In this document: positions 40,801 to 52,800 of the stretch, in pieces
How positions within the stretch are numbered: position 1 is the first letter of the stretch
Layout: each line of letters starts with the position of its first letter
NCBI GenBank assembly: GCA_013397795.1
Contig: VZTJ01005975.1
Coordinates: forward strand, 373,620 to 437,619
Direction of reading: 5' to 3'
DNA: 64,000 nucleotides
Source: Orthonyx spaldingii
Lineage: Eukaryota; Chordata; Aves; Passeriformes; Orthonychidae
The notes under the pieces: model-generated
Told to the model about the DNA's origin: nothing
Seen by the model: only the letters and a program-made list of their open reading frames with translations
The model's database searches: none
Made by a program: the position numbers and the translations under genes

Positions 40801-43800
40801 CTCAGACACCGATTCTTGGTGTTAAACCTGGAGGATTGCAGGGAGAGAAACAAGGCACAGTGACTTAGAAAACTTTGTCTTAATGGGTTTTCCTTCTGAA
40901 AATCGACTGCTTTGCCATTATATTTAAGGTGCCAGTGTCTCTGAGAGAGTGGATCACAGCAGGGTGATGCTGTGGGGGATTTTGGTCCCTCTCTGCCATG
41001 GGGAGGCTGCACATGAGGGGATCCAGCACTGCTGAAAGAAGGGCTTGTTTTTTGGAAACAGAGGGGAGGAGCCACAGGAGGCTTAGGGGAGATGTGAGTT
41101 AAAGCAGGAATGTTTTTAAGGAGGTCTGTAAGAGGCCTGTCCATGAACAACCGCAAAAAGGTGCCAAAATTATCGCAGCATGGCGAGATTTCTTCGCTTC
41201 CTAAAGGCCAGCAGTGATTCTGGCTGGCTGGAGGTGGGGAGGTACCAGGAAGGGCTGAAGCCATGTGGGAACAGCTGGGCTAAGCCCAGCTTTAAAAATA
41301 ATGGCTAAACAGCACTGGAGAAACATCTGCAGCAGGCAGGGAGAAATGAAGTAACAGAGGGAAATTGCACTGATTGCATGAAGTCAGCAGTCAAGTTTTA
41401 CATTTTGTTGTGGCCATTGTATCAACGTGAAGCCTAAGCAAGAGCAAGGTAATCAAAACGTGACAGCTGAAAATTATCCACCTTGTTTTACCATGTGAAG
41501 CTGAAAGGGAAGCAAAACGCCACAAAATCTAACATGGGTCTAGGTAAAAATTCAGATCAAATGACATCATCCCCCTTTTTTGTAGCCTAAGAGGCTTTTG
41601 CAGGAACCTGGTAATTCCTGCATTTCTTTTAATACAAGAAATCCTAATCTCCTTGATGCAGAGTCGTTTGAGAGCCTTCATCTCGCTGCTCTGAAGTGAC
41701 TTGGTGATTTTGAAAACTGAATAAATGTTTCTCACCAAAACCCTTCCAAGAGTTATAAAAATCTTGGCAGATGATGCAGCAAATCAGCCTGAACGATTTG
41801 CACAACTGCAAGCGCTGCTTTAGAAGGTGCTGGCCAAGAGCATCCAGAACTTTTGTCCTCACTTGGCTTTTTTCTGGGTCCACTGCATGCCTTGAGCAGT
41901 GGAAATCGAAGCCTTGTGGTGCAGGACAGGGGTTTCTTTGACATGCATTGCAAATGTTGTTAACTGGGCCATGAATTGGCACCCAGGGGTGGAAATTGTG
42001 CTGTACGTGGTGTTTGTCACTGACAGCTGCACGCTGGTCAGGGGGATGAATGTGTCAGGGCTTTTGAGTCACCACCTGATGCATTTGAGGGGAGAAATCT
42101 CTGCTGTGCATGGAAAGGATGGAGCAGATCTTTGTTTTGGACAAGGCAGCCCAGTTGGAAAGGTCTGGCCCTCAGTGGAACCTGTTGTTCAGATGCTCTT
42201 CCTAAATTGATAATTGTGTTTCCTCAAGGGGCAGAGTCTGAAGATAAAGCCAGATAAGGAGAGAGGGAAAAGGAGGGAAATGGAAAGGGCAACAGGAGTG
42301 AGCAGCTCCCCTTGGAGGCTCTCCCTTTGTCAGCTTCCATGTTCTTCTGGAGATGAGAGGAGATTCTTGGGCAAATAGAAGGAGCAGAGGCAGTTACAGT
42401 ATATTCAGCAAAAACAACAAGGATTCCTGCCATGTGACAGGATGGGTGTCAGTGATAGCCCTCCTCGTGTGAGAGAGCAGCTGTTTGGGGCATCACAGGG
42501 AAGGTGCCCATCATTTCCCCTTCTCCTGAGGTGTGGAGACACCCTGGGAGCAGGTGAGACAGGGAACAGTGTCTAGAGCTGGTCTGAGCAGCACAGAAGC
42601 GTGCACAGAAGGGTCTGCAGTGCTCTGAGCAGCACCACAGAATCACTGAGGCTGGAAAATCCCTCTGAGACCATCAAATCCAACCATTCCCCAGCACTGC
42701 CAAGCCCGTCACTAATCCCTGTCCCCAAGAGCCACGTCCACACATCTGTTAAATCCCTCCAGGGATGGTGACTTCACCTCCATGGGGAGATTTTGGGAGG
42801 TTTCCCCTCCCAGAGGGGTTTGCACTTGCGTGGCCAATGTGGCATTTGCAGCGTGGCTGGCACAGAGCACAGCTGCGCCCGCCTGTTGCAGGGTCTGGTT
42901 TGGAGTTCACTTTTGGGTTTGACTCGCGGGTTTTTATTTATTTTTACCCTCAGGCGAGCCAACAGAGCGTCCACAGCCACTTCCACCCCGCGCTCGCTCC
43001 TGTCCTCTCCACCTTACAGAACTTTGTCAGCACAAAAAGATCCTCAGCAGACACATCCCAGAGAAACTCAGGTACAAACTGGGCAGCTGTCACAACAGCT
43101 GAGTGTGGTTTGCTTTGTGTTTGGGCTGCTTTTAAAAGCCAGTCTGAACACTTGTAGCTGGTTTTCCTGCCCAGCCTCCCCAGCAGACGCCCCACGGATG
43201 TTTTTAAGACCCGAACACTTTCCAGCAGATGACATTGTTTTTATGTCTGCTGGAGGAGTAACGGCTCCTCTAGTTTAGTGCAGAATTCCTGTGCCCTGCT
43301 ATTCCCCGGCGCCCTTGTCAGAGGCTTAGCACAGGCATGGTTCTCGCATTAGGAACGCTTTTCTCAGGGAATAAAGCTGCCACCACTTCATTTATATCTC
43401 TGTTGCTCTTGAGTGCATGAAGGGGTGTTTTGTAATGAGAAAGTCACAATGCCCAGTTTGCAGTTTGCGGGTTTAGAGAGCATTAAATCCACGACCCGCA
43501 GTAGCCTGTGGAGAGTTGCTGCAGGAGCTGGGAATCTTTGCTCATGTCCAGCCATGAGCAGGAGGAGAAGACATTTCTTCAGCCAGGTTGCAGGCCCTGG
43601 AGGAGCCTGGTGGCTTTTAGGGAGCCTTCTTTGTGCTGTCTGGACAGGCCCTGCAGCACTGGGAGGGGTTGTCCTGACCCTGATTCGGGGTCCCCAGGGC
43701 TGAGCTTCCCACAGACCTCGGCTGTCCTGGTCCCCCTGCACAGGCACACCTGTGTGGGTGTGGGCAGGGCTGGTGTTGGGGGGTAAGAACGATGGAATTT

Positions 43801-46800
43801 TGGAAGAGACTAATTCTGCCAGCCTTCAGAAAGGCTCTTAAAATACTTTCATTAAAGCTGATCCACTGAGGGGTGGGTGTAGCAGAGCCTGCGACCTCAC
43901 TACACCATCAGCTTGTTGGGCTGAAAAAGGTGCACTTTGAACAAGGCCTCTGAAGGCTTTCTTTTCCTTTTTCCTTTTCCCTTTTCTTTCCATTCTCCTC
44001 TCTTCTCTCCCCTTCCCCCTTTCCCACTTCCCCTTTCTCTTTTCCCTGTTCCTTTTTCCCCTTTTTCCTTTCCCTTTTCTTCTTCCCCCTTTCCTTTCCC
44101 TCTCACCTTTATTCCCTTGGTTTTTTCCTTCCCCTCTTCTTTCCCCTTTTCCTTCCCTTTTTCTTTCCTTTTTTCCTCCCCTTTTCCAATATTTTGAGTA
44201 CTTTGCCCTATGACTGGATACACACCAGCCTGATTTCCTGCCTGTCCATTATTTACCAACACAGCATAAATGGGAAGAGGAAATCCCTGGAACCACACCA
44301 TTCCCAGAGCTCTTTGTGCAGGGCTGCTGTGATTTAGGAACAATAAGGCAGTCTTTAATTGAGTGAAGGCACAATAGGGCTGGCAGAGTGCTGCTGTTGC
44401 ACAGATTGTGGCTGGGCTACAATGGGAGTCACGGTGACATCGAGAGCGGAGGGATTACACCGCATTCATCCTTCCTCCTCCTCCTCCTCCTCACTGCCTG
44501 CCTTGGCACGGGAAGGCTCCACTCCTGCTTGGTGATAACTCTGCCTAGGCAGCAAGGGACTGTTGTCACCTGACAGTGTTATCTCTTAATTATATTATCT
44601 CTTAATTACAGAAGCTAATTGTTTGTTTCTTTATTAGTAGGAGCCGATATGGGCCCAAGGACTGTGGAGATAACAAGGGTCAGTGAGTTATTTTCTATCC
44701 ATTCATAAAGCTGACTCCTTTCACTGAAGTTGTTCATTTTTGAGGCATTTCTCACCAGTCAAAGTGCATTATTTGTGTCTGCAGTCAGATGTTGGATGTG
44801 TGCCTGTGCTTTGGGTGAGGAAATGTGTGTGTCAAACCCATTTTCTCCCTGTTCCACAAATCAAAGGAGTCAGTGATTGCCATACCCTGAACACGGACCT
44901 GTGCAAGTTGTCCCAAGCTGCAGATGTTTGGTTTTGCTTTGTTTCAGGGCCCAAATGATGCTCTGGGTGTCAGCATAGCAGGAGGGAAGGGGAGTCCCTT
45001 GGGAGACATTCCCATCTTCATCGCTATGATCCAGGCCAGCGGAGTGGCCGCTCGGACACAGAGGCTCAGAGTGAGTACTGGGGTCCTCAGGATTTCATTT
45101 TTCCTCTCCCACATGTCCCTTGAAGCCTCAGGCACTTCTATTTCTGCTCCCAGAGATACTCTCTCACAGACTACTCTGCCTCTTTTTATATAAAAGCAAA
45201 ACAAACAAAAAAAAACCCACCCCAAAATCCAAATCTGCCCTTCTCTTCCCACCTTGGGAATAATGGCAATTGCTGCCCATATTGGAAAAGTGATGTTAAG
45301 AGAAAGAACTGAAATGCATTTGCAGTGGTCTTGGAATGTCTGTGTTCATCCAGACCCGGGCAGGGCAGCAAGAGGCTCTCTGGAATCCACAGGTATTTAG
45401 GGAATTCTGGACTGAGCATCATTTAGAGCTCAAACCAGGTAGAAATGAGTTGTTTGATCTTAAGGCCCTTATAAAGAAAGCAAAATAAAGCACTTGTATC
45501 AGACCCAGAGTACGTGTGGGTTTCCAGGGATGGCCATGGTGAACACTTCCAGCTTTGGAGAGAGTTTCAAGGAATCATAAGTATTGAAAAGAACTTATTA
45601 TGCAGATCCACATGCTTTGGCCCATGAGATTCATTAGGACATGCTGCTACACTCCTGCCTTGTCTCTAATGGAATTAAACAATGACAGGGGCGAGACCAT
45701 TTTTGTGTGTAAGAAAAAGAAATCATCCAGGTTAATTGGATTAATATCAGAAGTTCCTACTCTCCTGTACAACATTCAGCATGTGCTTACATGGCCTGGA
45801 AGAATATGAACTTATCTGCACATTCAGACACAAATGAATCCTTTCTGGATGGGAGGACAGCAGTGAAAGTCTTCCCCTCTCTCTCTGCTTGCAAATAGAA
45901 AAAGTAGAATAGAACCCATCGTTGTTTCTCTGATCGTATTGTTAGTGTTAAAAAAATCCGTATTGTCCTTGCTCTGAAGAATGGGAAATGATCACTGGCA
46001 GTGCAGAATCCTCACAAAAGGGATCCTGCAAAAGAGAAGCGTGACTGTGCAGTGCCAAGTTCACGAGGAATTTTAAGCATTCTTAATTTTAATTTTCCCT
46101 AATGCTGGTAATTTTCCATTACTGTTGTACTTGCAGGTTGGAGATCGGATTGTCAGCATTAATGGGCAACCTTTGGATGGGCTGTCTCATGCAGATGCAG
46201 TTAATCTACTAAAGAATGCTTATGGGAGCATTATCCTGCAGGTATGGTGATAAATTGAACATGCAGCTGCATCAGGGTAGATAAATGGCATTCAGGAAGG
46301 GAAAAAAAAAAAAAAACCCTGAGCTTCCCTGGCACAAGGCATCACAGAATTGCAGGGTGCTTTGCTGGTGGGAATTACACAGAGCGAGAGCAAGAAATCA
46401 TTTCCATTCAAAAATTCTTTATTGCCATTCATACAGGCTGTGAGCATGGTTCTGTAAAAGCAGAACAAAGAGAACAAAATAACTTGTTGCCACACGTGAT
46501 AAATCAACAAGCTTCCAAGTTGTGGGGGTTTTTTTTTTAATTGGAAGTTAACTAGGAACAAGAAAATGTGTGTGTGTGTGTGATGTGATGAGACAGGGTG
46601 GATTCCTTGTCCTTGAAAGAAATTCTAGCAGAATTTAGGAAAAATGATGGCATCATCACTGAGACAGCGCTGCCTGGAATTGATTATTCTACAGGTAAAG
46701 AATAAAAACACTCAAGAGAGAAAACTGCTGTCACTACTGTGTTTCTCTGGTAGCTAAAAGGGACATCTTCTGCCACATTGCTTCTAATTGCTGCCTGCCA

Positions 46801-49800
46801 CTACGCTGCTCCATAGTTTATTTTTATGTTTACACAGAGAAATGGGGAAAATACTTGCCAGTTAGAATTCAAAATTCTACTCGTTTGCAGAATTACTGCA
46901 ACAATTGGAAAACAAGCTGAAGGCACCACTAAAATCTACTCTTTCTTTCTTTTGGATTGGAACACATCCTGAGGGATTTTTGCAAGCTTCTTGCTTGTAT
47001 TATGACACGAATGTGACTATAAAAAACGGGGAGGGGGGAAAGAAAAAAGGGAAAAAGAGGCAATGAAATGATAATAAACTTAGTTTTAGACTTGCTTATC
47101 CTTTGTTTTGTCTGTCCATGAACTGCTGACCCAGTAAGTGATGAGCCAGTTCCAGAGCAGATGGTGTTTTGTGTAGTTCCATTGAAGTCAGAGGAAACAC
47201 ACAGATTTACACCAGCTGAGGATTCTCTGTTCAATTATAGTTATCATATTGTTACTAACGTCGAGTAATTCCACTTTTCATGTCAACAGCATGCCCTGAA
47301 TAGAAAATGAAAGCTTGCTGCAGAACCCAAAATTGCTCATCTTGAAAGCTGTAATACAGCTCAATATTGCACCTCATCATGGATTTAAAAATATTCCTGA
47401 TGGAGCACTCTGTCACTGGGTCGCTCACACAAACAAAGAGGTTCTTCTAGAAATGGCACTGGGTTAAAGAGCTTCCTCTGGAAGTGCCTTTGGGTTTGTC
47501 ACTTGGCTGTTTTTCTTCCACATTTTGGCTCTCTGAGCATTGTCTCATTAAAATGAGCTTGATCCTCTTTACAGATGATACAGGTTTATTGGGATAGGAT
47601 AGAGTCTGTTTTCCTCTATTAAAAACCTGTTATTTTTAGGAAGGTGGGATGTTGTATTTTACCACCCACAGTAGCGTCAAAGCGTGGCGGTAGTTCCCTC
47701 CCCACCAACCACAGGTACTTCTCCACCACCAAACTGCTGGGTTTTTATTAAAACAATCCAAATGGAACCATCCTATCGCTGTGATAATCATGCCTGATGT
47801 GCCATTAAGTAATTCTGTTTATTATCAGGGTAGACCACTTCGTGGCAAACTGCTCTGAAAGGTCGGATAATTGTGTTCAGTGGGGTGGAAAGGCTTATTA
47901 TGGGAAGGTCCTGGGAAGGAGTTTGCAAATGCTGTTTGCAAATGGGAGATTAAGGTCTCAGGGGAACAATCATCCCTCTCAGCTGTTTTGATGCCTTGGT
48001 TTAATTTAATTTCTTTTCTGCAGGTGTAGTAATGAGATAAGGGGGAGCTTTTTTACAAGGTTGTTGAACTCTGATACGTTCTTGCTGCCAACTGAAGAGT
48101 TTTGAATATACATTTATTTTTGCCCCTGTTTTATTGAACAACAAAGAAAACCCCACGACAAATCCTGGCTGGAATTCCTTACCCTGATGCCATGGGAAGG
48201 GAACCTTGGTGGGGTCTTTGCTGGCTGAGCCAGGTGCTGCCGTCATCTCCTGGACCCCTTCATTTGGGGCATCCTGGAAACCAAGTCCTGGGATGTGAAA
48301 TTTGCATGGAAACCTCTTGGCTCCATCACCCTCTTGGCTCCAGATGATTGGAAAGAGGGAAATATTGCAATGGAAGAATTGTGAGCACTCATTTAAAACA
48401 GATTTATAGAACAAATTTTTTATTTTGCAAATGGAAGTTTTCCTTAAAGCCAAATTCACAGCAACGAGTGGAAGAAGTACCTGCTCACTTTGATAAAATA
48501 AGGCCATAGCTGGAGGAAATATTGGAATTATGCTTCCTGGCTGTTTTTCACTGTGTCTGAGCTGAACTCCCGTGCTGCAGTAAACGTCAGGCAGAGAAGA
48601 ATATCTCCTCAGAGGGAGATGGAGTTAGGGGATAACCGCAGCATGTACTTGTTGGGAAATTGATGTCCTTTCAGCTGTAAATACTTCAAATCCAAACCAC
48701 TTCGTGGTGGTTTCTTTGAAGTTTTTTGAGAAAAAAAAAAATCAAATAAATAATTAACTTCAATGAAAGGTCAAAAAGAAGAATTCCTTCCCAGTATCCC
48801 ACTTAACCCTGCCCTCTGGCAGTGGGAAGCCATTCCCTGTGTCCTGTCCCTCCAGCCCTTGTCCCCAGTCCCTCTCCAGCTCTCCTGGAGCCCCTTTAGG
48901 TCCTGGAACGGGCTCTGAGCTCTCCCTGGAGCCTTCTCCAGGTGAACACCCCCAGCTCTCCCAGCCTGTTTCCACAGAAAGGTGCTCCAGCCCTCAGAGC
49001 ATCATTCAGGATGGTTTCAGAGTAATAGGGGACCCAGAATTGGGAAATTTAACAATCCAGTTTGTTTTCATGCTAAAAATTCAGTAAAGTCGAAACCAAG
49101 GATTAATTTGTTCCCTACTCAGCAAACAAACCAGTCTGAGGCATTTCAGAATCCCAGTAGTCCCTTGGATCTTGCTGTTCCTGTAAAGGTTATGGTGGTT
49201 TCTTTCCAGACCCATCCTGGACCCCTTGTGTTGACTCTGTTTCCTTGGAAATTTCCTTTTTCTCTGGATTATCCAGAAACTCTTCCCCTTTGCTTAGTGC
49301 CCGAGTGGTTGGACTTGTGAGGGCAAGAGAAAGGTTCAGAGCAAAGTTTGCACTGAACCCCCAGAAAGGTGGCTGCTCTTACCTGCAAGTGTGGAATTGG
49401 TGGGAGATTGAAGAGAGCAGGACTTGCTTTTAAGACTTGCTTGGGGAAAAAAGTCACCAGCTGATTTTCCAGTGTTTCCTTGCATCCCTCCTGCCCAGGT
49501 GGTGGCTGACACCAACATCAGTGCCATTGCCAGCCAGCTGGAGAGCATGTCCACGGGCTGCAGCCTCAACTCACCCTCCGAGCATCCCTCCGAGGATCCC
49601 GAGTAAGTTCCTGCTCTCCTGCAGAGCTGGGGGGCATTTCTGGGCAAGGGAAAGGGTGCAAGGAGGTCTCTCCCATTCTTCTCCCTCTAATTTTCCATCC
49701 CCTTTAAAATGAAAACTCTGTGACCTTCCCCAAGCTGATGATAGGCTCATGTCTGTCTTCGCCTGCTGACAGAAATTACTGGAGTAAATAAGCACAAAAT

Positions 49801-52800
49801 GTGTTTCCAAGCACTGCTTCTGGGTGTTTTTCAAGAAAAAAGTATCCCCTTTCTTCCCTAATGTGCTGACGCGGTAGTTCTGCCCTTTTCTGGAAGGAGT
49901 TCTGATCATAGCAATTGGAAATAATTTGGTATTGGCAGACTGGTGCCAGAGGTGTTAAAAACACCTTCCCAAACATGTCCCAGAACTTTTATTGTCTTTT
50001 CAATCTTTTTAGCTTCACAATTTGAAAAAATCCAATTAAAATAATTCCTGCTTGCAGCACTTGTGTGTGGTGATGGAAGTTGGAGGTCCAGCCCTGCCGT
50101 GCATCATTCTCCATCGTGTGCTTTTCAGGGCAGCTTGGAGCAGCCCAGTTACCATTTTGAAATTCATTTGGTCTTCATTTCAGCTCATCATCTTCATTAT
50201 GTTCTTCATTTTCATTCTGTGGTTCGTTCTGTTTATTTTAAGAAGTTGCTGCCCTACCTCAGGGGGGTTGAGTGTAAAAGTTGAGCTATTTGTGCTGCAT
50301 TCTCTGGTCTTAAAATGTGAGATACTGGTTTTATTGCTGCTCTCACAGGAGAACTGCTTGCTTTATAAAAGGATTTGTATTCTTTTTTTCATATCAAAGC
50401 AGTAGGGAAATTTGGAAGTGAAAATATGAAGCAGAATTAGGTAGGTCCTAAAAAATGCATGGATATTATTCAGCTTGGGCTGCACCTTTAGATAGGTGGA
50501 AGATGCCAAACGGCTTTCACAGAATCATGGAATGGTTTGAGTTGGAAAAGCCCTCTCAGATCATCGAGCCCAACTTCAAGGCCACCACTGACCCATATCC
50601 ACACAGCTTTTAAATCCCTCCAGGCATGGGGACTCCACCACTGCCCTGAGCAGCTGTGCCAAAGCCTGACCACCTCTTGTCCACAACAGTTCATTCTACA
50701 TACATAGAAATTGCTGATTTCAAATTTGAGATGGATAAATTCATATGAGTTGTCTGAATTCCACAAAAAAATCTTCATTTGTTTAGTGTAGGCAGAGAAA
50801 ACCCCCGAAGAGTTCAGGCTCCAAATGATGAGCTCTGGAGTTGTGAGCACAGGGATGTGGGTATCATAGAATAAAATATAATAATTAAAAATACATTTTT
50901 CCCAGTGAGGAGCTGGAGCACACGGAGCAGCCTTTGAACTCTGGGCTCTGCAGGAATGTGCCAGTGCAAGGGTCATGGTTTGTGACTGTGTGAAAAAACT
51001 CATGGTAGATAAATGTCTCTGTAACTGTTCCTTCTGCATAAAGTCCCCAGAGACAGACATTGCTTATCTAAGTGATATTTATTGTGTTTTCAGAGCACCT
51101 CAACCTAAGATTATTGCTTTGGAGAAAGGCTCTGATGGACTGGGATTTAGTATTGTAGGGGGGTATGGAAGTCCCCATGGAGACCTGCCCATTTATGTCA
51201 AGACTATATTTGCCAAGGTATCTTTCATTTTTTTGTTTTCTCCCCTTTTTTCTGTATTATCTTTAAAAATAAACCTAAGATGGGGCTTGGATAATATTAT
51301 GTAGCAGAAAGCAAAATGTACTGTCTGAGTACATTGGTGTGAGTTAGTGGACCCAGAACTCATAGCTGGCTTCTCAGTTTATATTTCATATTACTGATGG
51401 CTGAAACAAGGTGCTTTGTCTCAGCAAAATTGCTCTGCGTACTTGGGAAACTTGGGTTTGGGCATTAAAATATTTATAAGGCAGTTTTCTATCTGTAAAT
51501 CTCCCAAGAGATTTCCAGGAGGTGTTGAAGACCTCCTTTTTCCCACTGTGCAAGAGGGAGCCAGTTGCAGAGATGCTGTATCCTGGTGAAAAAACAGGAA
51601 CTAGCCCACCTCTGATCCCAGCCCTGAGTGTCTGGGGGGATTGGGGGTCCCTGCCAGGTACAGAGAGCTCCAGCCTCTGAGGCTGGGGAGGAATCATAAC
51701 ATAGCACAGACCACCCTGAGTGGAGGAGGGAGAAATGCCCCTTTTCCCACCCATCCCCTGCTGAAAATGAGCTCAGCAAGACGCTTCAGGCATGGCCACA
51801 TGAGGGGAGTTGTGCAAACGGAAGGGGAGGGAAGAAAAACGGTGGGAATTAGGGATAACTTTCCATAAGATAATTTTGAAGTCTGTCACATGCAGTCGTT
51901 TGCCCTGTGCCTACTTGGTGTCACTTGTGTCAGCATTTGTGGCAGGGTGGATGATGTAGCTGAGAAAACTTTGTCTGAAGGTAGAGTAGGAGGCTTATCT
52001 CCTGCTCCTGCTATTCTGGGGCTCAAACCACAACTACTTGGTCTTTTTACAGTTTTAAATTATTAAAATATTGTGCATTTCAACTGGTGCTTAGGGTTAC
52101 AAGTTTCTAGATGTGAGCACGGGTAGGAAACCCTAAAGGGAACCTAAATTTCCTGCACTCGCTGGTGGGGCAGAAAGAGACACCGTGAGCCAACCTCTGG
52201 GCAGGCAGGGCTTAGGATTTAGGTAAAAGAACTTCACTGTGACCTCTGGAGGAGAAGAGCCATTTCTAAAGCTCTGTGGAAGCTTTTCAGGACCATCGTA
52301 GAACTTTTTAGGTTGGAAAAACCCTCTGGGATCACCGAGTCCAGCCATTCCCCCAGCACTGCCAATGTCCCCAAGTGCCACACTCGCATGGCTTTTAAAT
52401 CCCTCCAAGGACAGGGACTCCAGTGGGCAGTCTGCTCCAATGCTTGGCACCCTTCTGGTGAACAAAATTATCCTGATGTTCAGTCTAAACTACTCGAGGC
52501 CATTTCTTCATCTCTCCCTGGGGTCTGGGGCAGTACCCAGGTTGTTCCCTCTCCCTCCCCACTTCTTCAGCTGTTTCTCAGCCCTGGCTGTGGAGTACAT
52601 TTAAATGCTGCTTTAACAAGCCTCTCCATGATCATAAAATCCAGAGCCAGTCTCCACTCTGCCTTTTGTCAGGGAAGAGCCAATTCTCTCTCTTCCTGGG
52701 GGTGCACCGTGGCAGGGTGGGGAGCGACGGGCGATGGTCGAGGCGCTCAGGGGAAGCTCAGCACTGCCAATTCTCCCAGCCACGAGGGATTCCCAGTGTT

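Larger units (their letters stand above)
46242..49498 (+). other. PATJ: PATJ intron (3.3 kb) after PDZ9
   Basis: It contains an A run (about 46301-46315), a TG repeat (about 46567-46581) and one CR1 fragment lacking its 3' end (about 48779-49003). The acceptor is CTCCTGCCCAG. Confidence 0.85.

Noticed and set aside
43900..44343. A 147-residue Lys/Glu/Gly-rich open frame on the minus strand
   Set aside because: It is produced by the polypyrimidine tract on the opposite strand. There is no domain and no exon support.
50488..51060. A 190-residue minus-strand open frame
   Set aside because: Its end lies in an antisense CR1 fragment and the rest matches nothing. It sits inside a PATJ intron.
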